This document shows positions 45,999 through 57,122 of a stretch of 64,000 nt of DNA, piece by piece. The notes beneath the pieces are model-generated. The model ran no database searches. It had not been told where the DNA came from and was given only the letters and a program-made list of their open reading frames with translations. Within the stretch, counting starts at the first letter, position 1. The number at the start of each line of letters is the position of its first letter. Where the stretch lies: NCBI GenBank assembly GCA_029532625.1, contig JARFXM010000010.1:124001-188000 (forward strand). The letters are read 5' to 3'. The translations under genes were made by a program, and so were the position numbers. The stretch comes from Lomentospora prolificans. Taxonomy: Eukaryota; Ascomycota; Sordariomycetes; Microascales; Microascaceae.

Positions 45999-47755
45999 GG
46001 ACTCGAGGTGCGTGGATATGACCCACATTCTTTGACCTGCATCGCTGAAAAGAGCAGAGTATGAGTCCCACGGTTCATATCGTTTTCGGAAGAGTGCTAG
46101 GGAAGGAAATGGCGTTGAGCGAATCGAATAATGGTTTTGTGCGCTGGAGAGCAAGCGTTGGCCAAACTGGCACTCTGTTTCACTTGCTGGTGATGATTAG
46201 CGGGCCCAAACCGTGCAGGGATCATTAAGCTATCATGGTTATCATTGATCGGCGCCTCGGGATCTACGCAGTTTCACTGGTTTCATTAGCCTCCCAGCTA
46301 CGAGTGATAATAGCAATGTCTTACGTTTAATAGCTGAATTTTTTCTCAAGCATAGGGGGTGATACACCATTCTTTCCGTTGATATCATTTCACTGTCGCT
46401 TAGACGTCTGGCTGGAAATGATGCTAGCTTTGCTGTGTCACTCTGATGAACGGGCTTCATGACCTTGTCCACAAAGTTCCGTCCTTCAACCAGGATATTC
46501 CAAATAACGAACGTAATGCACCGGACATGAAAGGCTCGGAATCGGAGGTCTCACTGTGACCGAAGTATAGAGGCTAGGTAGGACAATATTGAACAGCCAG
46601 CGTCGTTCGACCACCTTTTACGTCTTAACCATTCGAGCCCAATCCGCCAAGCCATTGATGAGAGCCTCGTCGGTAATACTCGTTGAACCGATGTCATTTG
46701 CAATAGGTTACTGTCGAGTATTAATCTAAGGTTAGGAACCACAGCCGGCTGCAGCTGAGGTGGGCATTAGAATTTTAGACGCGGTTTCAATAATTCTTTC
46801 CTGACTTGGATCTCTAGGCAAATAATAATAGCTACTGAACATACAACCAAAGTAATTATCGCGGAAATATTAAAACTATTGACTATATTTATCGTATTCC
46901 TGAAGACACGACAAAACCCCCATTAATAACACCTTCAGAGAGTATCCCCCATCGCTACTCGGCGCTTCTCTACTCTCTCAGAGCTAACTTCTACAACATT
47001 GATCTGGAAGTAACCGAAGTGCAGGAGCAATCCGGCACCATACCATAGCAATACCTCCAAAGCAGCTGCAGGCGAAGATAACCTGCATCCCCCCTATGCA
47101 TTCGCTCTTTAACAATGTTTCAATGGAGGAAGCCACATCCGATTGGTGTTTTTCACCCCTATGCTTAAGAACATAGCGCCTAACCGACGGTATGTTGCAA
47201 AATGCGATCTAGCATCAATGGATATAACAACGGCCATGTGTGCCAATGCGCCACTGACGTATGCTTCCGCTTGTTGCGACAAGACCAAAGCGACGATTAA
47301 AAATAATCAAGTCTTCACCCCTCATCAATGAACAGCGCAAACCCCGGAAGTATCCATGGACATCCCGTCTCTTGACCAAAAAAAATCCCGTAAGCTCGCC
47401 CTAGGCGAGCTAGTTGCCGCGAGGAACCAAGAAGGGCTTTCGACCCTCACTAGCCGTGCCATCACTGGGTTTTCGCCTATCCGCTGGCTAATCCTATTTT
47501 CTACGGCAAATTCGGAGGGCTTCGAACAAATTCTGAAAAGGCTGCAGAAGCCTGAACTCAGCGGTTCGTCTTCGAGACCTCTGGAGAGGACGTCGACGGA
47601 AAATAGAACAAGCATCCACGTGGAGTACCTTAAATGTGCCTAATCATTGACGACACGAAAGGAATATTCACTGATATGGAACTTGTCCTAGGTAAAAGAC
47701 TAGACGAGGGGAATAAAACCAACGACAATTTCGAGGATATTTTCAGGGCTTTATT
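45999..47755. other. intergenic, decaying sequence
   Basis: A frame of 95 codons at 47356-47643 (MDIPSLDQKKSRKLALGELV...) begins well and could be the 5' part of the kinase-like relic downstream, but it has no domain of its own. Nothing else is supported. Confidence 0.35.
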
Positions 47756-48340
47756 ATGAAAAGATTGAGCGCGGTCTCAAGTCTTTCTAGCCATTCCCGT
47801 TCCACTGAATACGTCACCGGGCCCTTGCGTGGAGAAATAATCATTTATAAATACTTTCTTCAAGAATTTGGAAGCGGCGGTTCCATAAAGCTTAGTGACC
47901 AAGTTGAAAGAGCACATAAACAAATGTTTTTGTCTGGATGACATTTCGAAAGACAAACTAGAGCCAAGTTTGGAGAGCTAAGCTCGCCACCTGGTTCAAG
48001 GAGGATGCACCTATAGTCACTCTCGAACAAGACCGTCACTTGGATTATGCCGACCTGTGCGGTTTTAACTTCATGTTCACGGATTCGGAGACGTTTACAT
48101 CATCGACTTCGAGCACGCTTCTTTTCTACCGCCGAGCTTTATGGATTTCGTTCTCCGTTGCCCATCCATCAAGTCTCAACTTGCTGCCTCACGTCTCGCT
48201 GTTCGGTTCAACGATCTGCAGCGAGGCAATTTTGGGGTAATACGCAAATTCTCCAGCCTTATGGGCATGAAGGATCATGAATTAGGTGAGTTCGAAGGCG
48301 TGGTAGTATCGCCGGCTTGTCATGTCACATACCCAACTCA
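47756..48340 (+). pseudogene. kinase-like (APH-type) gene relic
   Basis: Three coherent segments in different frames line up as the C-terminal part of a fungal aminoglycoside-phosphotransferase-like protein. They are YVTGPLRGEIIIYKYFLQEFGSG (from about 47813), WRAKLATWFKEDAPIVTLEQ running to DYADLCGFNFMFTDS (about 47970-48085), and GDVYIIDFEHASFLPPSFMDF to SLMGMKDHEL (about 48086-48285). The last carries the DFE-type metal-binding motif, and DLCGFNFMF occupies the catalytic-loop position. The break between TDS and GDV is a one-base shift, and a stop interrupts the first and second segments. The N-terminal lobe is missing or unrecognisable. Family assignment is from motif pattern only. Confidence 0.5.
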
Positions 48341-49295
48341 GAAGCTCGACCTTAGGCCTGACGCCACGCCGGTGTGAGGGATAATACCCTTGGGGTGAAA
48401 CCTCTGCGCCGGAATTAACGGGTGTTTATGGGGAGGATAATGCAGGAGGTCATAGTTTACTACGAATTCAGTAATCTCAAATGACTTTGCAGCGTTATGT
48501 TTGGAACGTAGCCAGGTTTTTGATAAATACTCATAAAATTTATAATGATGAACATGACTATCAACCCATACGGGGGACATCGTCATGGGTGATCCCGTAT
48601 AACTTACAGTGACCATCAATCGGAGGAATTTGATTGTGCGCCCAGCCGGCAGTTGCAGGGGACATACATAATAAGCTGCATCCGCAATATTAGGTTGTTT
48701 TCCGCCAGCCCTATACAATCCTCAAGGCGCGCGTCCGGCTTGCCAGCGCCACTTGGAGGATTTTTACCATCGGAAGGGTATTTTTAGCTTCGACTACGAC
48801 GCGGTGGTGAATTGTTTACAGCCCTGTCATGAGAGGATCAATCTAATTGAAAAACCGGGTAACTCATCCGTCGAATTGGGCGAAAGTGCCCATTGAACAT
48901 CTCAGCCAACAGAGCGGCGAAGCATTGTACATCGTATGTTACAGCCTACTTCCTTCGTACCTTCGTACTCGTAACCGAGATTGAAAGGGTCGCCACCCCT
49001 GTCACTTTTCTCTTGAAAGTTGGGTTATTGGCGCAAGCCAAGCCTGGCGTGGTAGCTTAGCCACAATCGGCCGCCCGTGCCGCAAAAGCTGGTGTCGATG
49101 ACTATTTCCACCCAGCGGGTGTGATGATTTGAAGGCCAACAAGGTTGGCAGTGTGCTTAGGTCAATCGAAACAATGCCAGGCCTTGAGAGTCTTATAAAG
49201 GCAGCCAAATTTCCCCAGGAGGTCGCGAGAGCGGGCGGCCAAATAGGTTGTTTCATGTACTTGGCCATCACCAAGTTGAACTCTTTCCTTTCACA
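48341..49295. other. intergenic
   Basis: One minus-strand frame (48338-48718, 126 codons) reads coherently but has no recognised domain and begins at a near-cognate codon; I leave it uncalled. The right end is the promoter of the proline-rich gene. Confidence 0.35.
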
Positions 49296-49838
49296 ATGTT
49301 GAAGTCGACTCCATTCAGAACCATCCTCTTGCTTGTTGCTTGGGCACAAGTCATCCAAGGCTTGATTGCACCCCCAGTAATACCACGTCCACCAGTTCAG
49401 CCACCAAGCGTTATTAACCCGGCAAAGACTCGTAATAACGAACCGGAGCCTCCAAGCCCACCAGATTCACCAGACGTACCAGATCCGCCAAATATTCCAG
49501 AGCCACCAGATGTGCCAGATGTGCCAGATGTGCCAGATGTGCCAGATGCACCAGATCCGCCAAGCCCGTCAAGCCCACCAAAACCATCAAATCCACCAGA
49601 TCTACCAGATCCACAATCTTCTCCATCAGGCCAACCTGAGGACCCGATTCCACCTCCACCAACTCCTTCTCCCCCGACCCCAACGCCTCCAACGCCTCCA
49701 ACGCCTACGCCTCCAACTCCCACTCCCCCCACCAGTGTTGATGCCGGAAACGGCTCTGGCCGTAATATCGCAGGTGTCGGAAGAGACGCGCTGGCCTTGC
49801 ATTTCGTAGCTGGCCTCGTCGTGGCGATTCTCTACTAA
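49296..49838 (+). CDS. Pro-rich repeat surface protein, probably GPI-anchored
   Basis: Single exon, 180 aa from the ATG at 49296; an upstream in-frame ATG at 49248 would bury the signal peptide, so I prefer the inner one. Signal peptide (MLKSTPFRTILLLVAWAQVIQG), then about 120 residues that are almost entirely Pro, Asp, Ser, Thr and Val. They include a run of PDV triplets (residues ~71-85) and a later PTPTPP array. The C-terminus VDAGNGSGRNIAG followed by a hydrophobic end (LHFVAGLVVAILY) fits a GPI signal. Such extended polyproline-like rods act as wall spacers or adhesin stalks; there is no globular domain. The repeats are encoded by near-identical 9-mers (see separate entry), so length variation between strains is expected. 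Confidence 0.72.
   Translation: MLKSTPFRTILLLVAWAQVIQGLIAPPVIPRPPVQPPSVINPAKTRNNEPEPPSPPDSPDVPDPPNIPEPPDVPDVPDVPDVPDAPDPPSPSSPPKPSNPPDLPDPQSSPSGQPEDPIPPPPTPSPPTPTPPTPPTPTPPTPTPPTSVDAGNGSGRNIAGVGRDALALHFVAGLVVAILY
49506..49550 (+). repeat. 9-bp minisatellite (CCAGATGTG)
   Basis: Four exact head-to-tail copies at 49506-49541 and a fifth with two changes (49542-49550), in frame in the Pro-rich gene; each copy encodes one PDV triplet. Exactness at DNA level implies recent expansion. Confidence 0.85.
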
Positions 49839-50275
49839 GCTTGGAAATACTACCATCATAATTCGTTCAACCGCGAGTATCAGTTTGAATAAAACATTTA
49901 CGCGTACTTTGTTCTTATGGCAGTCCTGGCAGTAAACGTTAATTCTTAAGAGTCCATATTCACGCTGCGCTTTAGTACGGTGCAAAGATCTTCCGTTCCT
50001 CGTATGTGAAGTTCAATCAGAACTCTCGATCACCAGTAAGCACGTAGAGGCCTAGTCACCTTTACGGGTGTATACCTACGAGAGGAAGGGAAAATGGCCT
50101 GTCGAATCAAGAACTTGATAAACCCCGGCCGGAGTGGCTGCCAGACACCACAAAGGGAGTTACCCGTTTGCACCCACACACGGCACGATAGGAAAATCAA
50201 GTATTAATTACTGAAAATCATGGGCAAAGGAATATTGTCCAGGAACTTCTGCATCTAAGGCCAGTTATTATCTAA

Positions 50276-50686
50276 CTAGTGCCATGCAAACAGCCAGGAA
50301 AGCGTCAGGAGAAAGACTATAAGCCGCACAATAGCCGTTGACGCAACGATAAACCCCCTCCATCTCATCGAACCGCGACTGAAGGGAACTACGAGCCCTT
50401 TCTGCGCAACTTTGGTACAGACATCTGCCCAGTATGCTCCCGCACCAAAAGTCACCCTTGGAGTTGTCTTCCGAACGCCCACATCGAAGAGCATGGATAG
50501 GTCTACAGAACGTGATTTCGACATTGGAGATACCACAAGCAAGGTTTCCCCCCCGGGGCTTCGGATCGCGAACAAGCCCTTGTCCGGTTGTTGATCGGTT
50601 CGCGCGCCATGTTCGGACTTGAGGTGCTTGACCGCTACACTGAGCTCCTCGATGCTCTGGGGTCGAACGACGCATGTGGGGGATGA
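50276..50686 (-). pseudogene. fragment of an FAD-linked (BBE-like) oxidase
   Basis: Minus-strand translation across two frames gives SSPTCVVRPQSIEELSVAVK, then GLFAIRSPGGETLLV and SVDLSMLFDVGVRKTTPRVT, then FGAGAYWADVCTKVAQKGL. This is the order of the FAD-binding type-4 domain (PCMH fold), where the AIRSGGH motif normally binds flavin; here the His is lost (AIRSPGGE). The frame changes near 50560 and coherence ends near 50350. A T-rich homopolymer (about 50729-50755) lies where upstream coding would be expected. Only about 135 of roughly 480 residues remain. Families with this domain make or modify many fungal metabolites. Confidence 0.6.
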
Positions 50687-52851
50687 CTTTTCTGTCTTGT
50701 TGAGTGAAGCAGTTAAACCTGCATTTCTTTTTCTTTTTTTTTTTTTTTCTTTTTTGGAATGCTGCGTAGTTATGCCAAGGGAGTATGCCGCTGGCTAGGT
50801 TCTGCCTTGACAAGATCGTTGCTGAGGGGTCTGAACCATCATTAATATCGTCCTAGTGTCTTTGGTCCACATCTCCACTTTCGCGGCTACCGCGATGTCC
50901 AGGACATCCAAGCGTACCATGGCTTGAAGACTCGGACATGAGACCACCCAGTCGGACAAGGCAGGAATGAGTTGCCCTCGAGGGCCGTTCCGGCCCGAAG
51001 AATTCCTGGTCGACGATATTCCCGAAGCGCGGATATGGAAATACAGGTAATATAATGCAGACGTAATTAAAAGACCTATTCCAGGCCAGTAACAGTCTCC
51101 GCCCGTGCGCGAGATCTCGCAGCTCGGTTCGAACGAGACGTAGATAATGAAGTACGCTGCGTCCTTGCCTCAAAAACACGCTGTTATTAGCCTTGCTTAA
51201 CTCCAGGACCCTGTCATATTTATGGCGCATCGCCGCGGCGGCATCATCGTCGAAGATGTATTAGGTGCTCTTTCCCTTGCAATATGTAAAATTCGACTCT
51301 GATTCCCCTAGGCAATCCATAGGTGGCAATTCTGCCAGGCGCGGACAATGCTCGTCGTCTTCCTTGGAACCCGCGTTTGTAGGGAAATAATAATAATTAG
51401 CAGCCCTGGTCCTCATTGGAACGACTTGTGGGAAAGAATATCAAACAACCGCATTTAAAAACCTTCTCAATATTCTTTCCGGCAATAATATGGCCTCCCC
51501 TGGCTTCTTTCTCTGCTTCCCGCTCCCACCGCTCGAGTTTCCCCGCGAGGTATGGACACTTCTGTCCCCCACGATGAGTCGTTGACTACGATTCCCCGTC
51601 TCCTGACGTATTTTCAGGAACCAAAAGCTCGCTAAATCTCACGCACAGCCTCAAGTCAGTGCCTCCAAAGACTTCATGAATCTGCCAGGAACCGCGTGAG
51701 GTGGCCTTGGATCACGGCTGCCTTCTCGGCGACAAAGGGAGCGGTGCGGGAGACCAAGACGATCAGCCGACACGAAAATGAGGCTTTTAAAGGGGCTTGT
51801 GCGTCTGCCTCGACCCTTGAGTCCAGTTCTCTGGAGACGTCGTGTATTTGAATGGGTCCGTAGGCTGTATTACCTCGGATTATTACGACACTCACGGCCA
51901 GCGACCCAGTCCAGTCGCTGCACTTGGCCTGCCACTTTTGCTCGGGTAATATGGCCCCGTGAATCACTTCCGAACTGAATGCTGTCGTTTAGTCCCGTGA
52001 GTAAACCTCGTTTTGGTTTTTGAGAGTCAGCGGAGGCATTATCTTGTCTTGATAAGGAAGCCGAGTATAGATATTTCATCCAACATCGCCAGAGAATCAG
52101 TTTTATGGGGACATCTAGGTAATGAGGCTGTGAAATTAGTAGATCCTGCCGACACCGACACTCTCAATCAGTTTTGTCATCTCTGGCTTTACATGGCGCA
52201 AAGGAGGATGAGGAAGCCGCTTTATTTTTCAGTGGGGTACTAGATGACTCGAAATTCCAGGGTAGGGTCGACACATGCAAGTACGATGTAAGTAGGACGT
52301 GGATATGACGGAACCAGTGTCGCGCGCTTCGTTCCCTAGAGTGCCCAATCGAGAAGAACTTTTCTTTTGCATGGATGGCGAGCCGACTACGTCGCCACTC
52401 GCGGTAGGCCAGTACCCAGAGGAGTATTACAGGCCACCCCTGGGTTCAAAGGGTCCTTGGGATGATGCCGGAATTTGAATCAGTCGTAATGTTGAGATGC
52501 TTTTGTGGGCAGTCTCACCTCAAGGTAGTAATAGAGCCCTCCAGAGCCGTCTTTTGAGGGTCTACTCCTGGGTTTTCACCAGCATATCCTCCGCAGGCTG
52601 ATAGTCCAGTATCTGACAAGGCACAGGCACACCTGGGGTCTTTACCAAGATTGCGGACAGAGAGTGGAGGCGGCTATCACATTCGCATACTCCCATGGAC
52701 TATTAATATCTGAATGATCTCCTTGAATACGTAGCTGTGGAGTACCTGTTCTTCCTCGTCTTGGCGATGGGCACTATTCATCTTACTCTCTCTATTTATA
52801 ATACGCTTTGTGGATTAGCCCATGCCTGCAGCGGCAACTAGCCTAGCCCTA
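50687..52851. other. intergenic, no supported gene
   Basis: Includes a T-rich tract at about 50729-50755. Frames up to 125 codons overlap on opposite strands without recognisable content. I see no transposon ends. Confidence 0.45.
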
Positions 52852-53970
52852 TCACGAATTGCTCGCGGGAGGCACCCTTCTATTTCGACGTCCTGCTGTG
52901 CGCGATGACCGGGGTGGTTTGTCTGCCTTAGTCTTACCATTACGGCCCACAACCCGTCCCAACTGATGTTCTTCAGGTCCGTCTCCCCGCCAGATCGGCA
53001 GCGGTTGCAGAAACTTGATCTTTGTATGAGACAATGCGGGGTAGTAAGGGAAGCGAATCTGGCGCCAGTTGGAACGGAGGCACTCCACCTCGATGGGCTC
53101 GAGAAATGGGCAGTCGGAGACTTCATCACGCACCGCATACCACTCCCACTGCGACGGGCCGAGAGGATTCAAGGACCGTTCGAGTCCCTTGATCCGAGGC
53201 CAACTGTGCTTCTGTGGTCCAACCCGTCGGGCATGAGCGCTGCTATTAATATTACTACCTTGGTCGTCGATACCGCAGAAGCAGCCATCCCTGCTAATCC
53301 TGTACCCGGGCGTTGTGTTATCGAGTATGTACAGGTGGGTGACATCCTTGAACAGGCCGACCCAGGTGGGAAAGTTATCCAGGTGGCAGGCGGTGGCGCA
53401 TTCGGGACCCCGGCAACGCGTTGGACACGGCTCCGTAGGATGAAATACATCGCGATAGTCGGCAAACGAATTAGCGGTGACGGCAAGGTGCTTGATACCA
53501 CGGCCTGGGAACTTTTGTGGGTCGGTGAGGCGATGAGCGGCGATGAAGTCTTCCCGTCGCGCGAGACTGGAGATGATGGAGATTATGTCCTGGGAGGCAT
53601 CGAAGTGGAGGGTTTTGGCGGCACTAGACCAGATATTATTATCACGATCGGGGTTGACTCCGTCCCTTGGCGCTCTCACGAAGAACTCCAAGGTATCCGG
53701 TAACACGGCTCGCATGACGGCCCGTGACTCGTGGCAAACCTGCCATAGGGTGCGCGCAGGTCGAGAGGCAATCTCTAAGCTAGATACGGGGTCGGCGTAA
53801 AGCCTGCTCCTACGTAGCCAGTCCTCGCGGGAGTCTGGGACGCTGTGCCAGACCCGTGGTGCAAGTGAGAATTGGTAAATTCGACCCTGTTGGCCCGCTA
53901 GGAACTCGAGCCAAATGATTCGGCGCAGTTCAAAAGGCAATGAACGAAATCTATCAAACGATTCGGCCAT
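52852..53970 (-). CDS. 2EXR-domain protein
   Basis: Single minus-strand exon, 372 aa. The N-terminus FDRFRSLPFELRRIIWLEFL is the opening of the 2EXR domain, an F-box-like fold very common in ascomycetes. The second conserved block RTLWQVCHESRAVM is present near residue 75. The middle contains a Cys-rich insertion (CPTRCRGPECATAC) and the C-terminus is basic (KTKADKPPRSSRTAGRRNRR), possibly a nuclear localisation signal. The family has no proven biochemical role; F-box-like adaptors are the usual guess. The antisense 245-codon frame is a shadow caused by GC-rich codons. Confidence 0.8.
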   Translation of the reverse strand: MAESFDRFRSLPFELRRIIWLEFLAGQQGRIYQFSLAPRVWHSVPDSREDWLRRSRLYADPVSSLEIASRPARTLWQVCHESRAVMRAVLPDTLEFFVRAPRDGVNPDRDNNIWSSAAKTLHFDASQDIISIISSLARREDFIAAHRLTDPQKFPGRGIKHLAVTANSFADYRDVFHPTEPCPTRCRGPECATACHLDNFPTWVGLFKDVTHLYILDNTTPGYRISRDGCFCGIDDQGSNINSSAHARRVGPQKHSWPRIKGLERSLNPLGPSQWEWYAVRDEVSDCPFLEPIEVECLRSNWRQIRFPYYPALSHTKIKFLQPLPIWRGDGPEEHQLGRVVGRNGKTKADKPPRSSRTAGRRNRRVPPASNS

Positions 53971-54479
53971 TGTTGGCCTAAGGGTTTGGAGATTGTGTTG
54001 CTCGAGGGTTGAAGGTGAATTTGCGGCGAAAGCTTGAAGGGGCTGGCTGGCTGCCTAGAGTGATTGAGCTGACGATTATGATGATAATTGGCTAAATGTT
54101 TCAAGCCGTCATTGGTGGTGGCTGGAGAATTGTCTGGTCAGCCAGCCAGGCACTCACTTGCGTGGCTACAATTTGAACGCTCCCGCCATCCCGGCCATTG
54201 CAGACTGGAGGCAGCATTGCCACTGACTGAAATCCACGGTTGCGCGAACGAAGCACCGAAGAATTCTACATTTCCATTGTCCGATGCCCCCGAAATTGTG
54301 TTATGATTTCGGTCTCGGATTATTACCCGTAACCAGTAAGTAGCCTGCAACTACCGCCCCAGAAAAACAAACATAAAAAGAATTAACTGTGTGGCAGCAC
54401 CAAATGCGTTAGAAAATAATAATAATAATAACAATCTCAGCATAATAAGTGCTGGAAAAGAAGAAAAAAAAAATTAAGT
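53971..54479. other. intergenic
   Basis: Promoter of the 2EXR gene and flank of the tRNA. Contains a short AAT microsatellite near 54411-54430. No gene seen. Confidence 0.5.
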
Positions 54480-54533
54480 TGCGGTGAGTCGGGATTGAAC
54501 CGACGACCTTCAGATAGACTGAACCGAAGTTTT

Positions 54534-54566
<33 letters not shown>

Positions 54567-54571
54567 CCCGC
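54480..54571 (-). tRNA. tRNA-Phe (GAA) with intron
   Basis: Minus-strand, 92 nt. D arm TAGCTCAGTTGGGAGAGC, anticodon loop CTGAAGA and T arm GTCGG-TTCAATC-CCGAC are standard for tRNA-Phe. An insert of about 19 nt begins one base 3' of the anticodon, the canonical position of nuclear tRNA introns, and contains a self-complementary ACTTCGG-type segment that pairs with the anticodon as in yeast tRNA-Phe precursors. The acceptor stem GCGGGGA/TCACCGC has one G:A mismatch at pair 5:68; the other six pairs are Watson-Crick. Confidence 0.88.
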
Positions 54572-57122
54572 TTGAATTCGTTGTGGGGACGAGCCTTAGC
54601 TGCGCTCTAAAGCCCACCGCTCACTGTCTGGTCTGGGTATCAGCGCCAGGCAGCAAGCATGGCCGGCTTGCGAAACCGAGCTTCACTGACGAATTGGGCT
54701 CACATACCCAGATAAATGTCATATTAATAATAACGGCCCAAGTGTAATATGACCGAAAATCTAACGTCCCCCTACCTCTTACTCGGTCCGTTTCAACCAC
54801 AACATACGATACCAGTAAGCAACAGCAGAAGTTGTCATCTCTTACTAAAAATATCAAAACAGTCTACCCTTAGAGTAAGGGCTGAAGAAATAATCCTGGA
54901 GTTATGGAAGGGAGAAAGGATAGGAAGATCACGTAAAAGGCCTTGGTGCATAATAACCCAAGAGCAGGAGTGCCGGATGCTACGACCGCCAGGATCATTC
55001 TCTGACCAAAAGACAGACTCGATATCATGTCTGAGGGGCTAAGGAACGCCTTTCAATATCGAAAATCAGCAGGCATCGCTCTTTTAAACTACAACTCTGA
55101 AGGCGAAATCAAGCTTTGTGCAGTAGTAAGGAAAGCACTTAATTCAAAGAGAATGTCGTGGATACACACCCTTTTGGGACCAAGCCTACTTTGGTTGAAC
55201 TCGAGGTTCTGACAATGGGAATGAATCTCAGCGATATCATAAACGGCTTGCAAAGTTAAGACTCACATCCTTTACCTTGCTTTCAACTACATAGCAGATT
55301 TCCTAGGATTTTAACGTCGAACCTATTCTAACAGATTCCTTCCCGCAGGCTTGAAGACGAAGAGGGCACGACGAAGAGCGCTTAAAGGTAATAACATCTT
55401 GGATGCCTATTCTAGTAGTTCCTGTCGCACAGGAAGCCTGCGACTTATATTGCACTTACATGCCAAATTATCATAAAGTCATGAGGTAGGGCTGTTGAGA
55501 ATGTATCTTTCTGACTCTTTTGTTTCTTCGTCTTTTGTCTTTTTCTTTGTTTTTCTCGCGATGAATTCCGCTTCATGTTCGAAATGTCCAACATGCTAAG
55601 AGTGTGAGAGGAGGCATTACCTGTTAAACTTATTTTTACACTTTCTTTTTGCAACCTACAGAGCCTAATAAAGGCCCTGATCTTTTAATGAAACAAGTTG
55701 CAACAGAACAATGCCAAGACTACACCATCCCTATTATATCTACATCAGAAGAAAACCAAGTACCCCCCATCCATTTTTATACCTGGTCCACACTAAGTCA
55801 CAGACATGAATACTTAACTGCCTTTTATTTTTGGACATCTCAGAATCTTCTTCATGCAATGACGAAAGAGATAGCTGCCTACTGCTAATAATGCCAGCTC
55901 CTAATAGCTATATACCCCTTACTGCCTGCTCAGCTCTCCCTATAATACTAGCCCCCAAACTAGCTGCTATCATCAGACCCAGCTTAGAACATTATTACCA
56001 CAGCAGTCCTCTATATTATCATCTGAATCATCTGAATTAGGTATGAAAGAGTGTGATTAGGACTAGTGGGTTGAGTGATAGCTGCAGGGTATGGATCTCA
56101 GCAAGATCAGCATCGTAGCCATTACAACCAGCTTCTACAGCCTCGCAAAGACCAGCTGTGATTGAAAAAAAGCTTTTTCGATGCTTTTGAAAAATGGCAG
56201 TAGCCTGTTCTTCTTGATAACTATGCCTTTTCGAGCCAAGATCTTACCCCTGTCTAGCGCGATACTTGACATCTATATGAGTACAAGCCGCTTTTGGGAT
56301 TCGTGGACAAATATCCATAATTATGCTGACATTTCGATGGGTTTAGCTCCTATTTCAGGTATAGCGCGTCTTTTGCACGTTTCTTGGCATATTTGTACGC
56401 TATGGTAAGGCCGGCGGTTGCTTTGGTTCCAACTTGTTTCGCTAAAAGACCTGGGCCTTTGTTCCATCGGCCCAGAACATCATTTCGCTTGTTCCCGCAC
56501 GTGCGGTGAGCTTTTCTGTAATAGTAACTCCGCCTGCTTTTGCGTTCGCATGACCTCTTTGCCTCGTTCTAGGACATGCGCTGGCATCGACTCTGGGCCC
56601 ATGGGCTTCATGAGCAGAGTCGCATTTTAAATGAATTTAAACCACGTGAAAGTCCCGATGGAACAGCTGCGCCTGTAGGAATTCGCGGGTGCTTTTAGGG
56701 CAGAAGTTCTACTCGGGCTGCTGCCTGGCGTTGGAGGTCGGTCCCGAGCGGCACGATTCTTGGGTACAGCCACTTGGAAGGATGAATGCAACGCAATCTC
56801 ACAAAGGCCGTTAGTTCCCAACCCGACTGTGGCTGCGCAGAAATGAAGCGCGACAATAGGCTCCCGCTCTCTTGGCGCCGGAACGCCGCACAAAAGTCCA
56901 ACTGCAGATGACGGGCCAAGGTTTGTGTGACGAGGAACGCGTGCCGTGCCCCGAAATTGAGGCTGCCGGGCGAGAACCAACATCTTCTTGCGGAGAAGCG
57001 AAAGCAGACTCCGCGGCTATATAACCTGCCGTATCCTGGTTGGCAAGGATCATCACCATCTTGTTCGTAGGGCCCCCGATTTCATACGTGCTGTAGTCGT
57101 CGTCAAATCCACAATCGGCACA
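54572..57122. other. AT-rich gene-poor stretch with possible relics
   Basis: From about 54.7 to 56.1 kb the sequence is visibly AT-rich and CTA/TAG-rich. One relic-like pair of segments is seen at 55027-55260: MSEGLRNAFQYRKSAG, and in another frame VVDTHPFGTKPTLVELEVLT. I cannot assign them. 56.1-56.65 kb may contain a degenerate element on the minus strand but no terminal repeats were found. The last 400 nt are the promoter of the S28 peptidase gene. Confidence 0.35.

Noticed and set aside
49397..49732. Minus-strand Gly-rich repeat protein (111 codons)
   Set aside because: Reverse reading of the Pro-rich repeats; the plus-strand frame has signal peptide and GPI tail.
29363..50686. Secondary-metabolite gene cluster (P450, MFS, FAD oxidase and NmrA relics)
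   Set aside because: No PKS, NRPS, terpene synthase, DMAT or pathway transcription factor in the window; spacing is wide and half the candidates are dead.
52966..53703. Plus-strand open frame of 245 codons
   Set aside because: Antisense to the 2EXR gene; starts inside it and has no recognisable motif.
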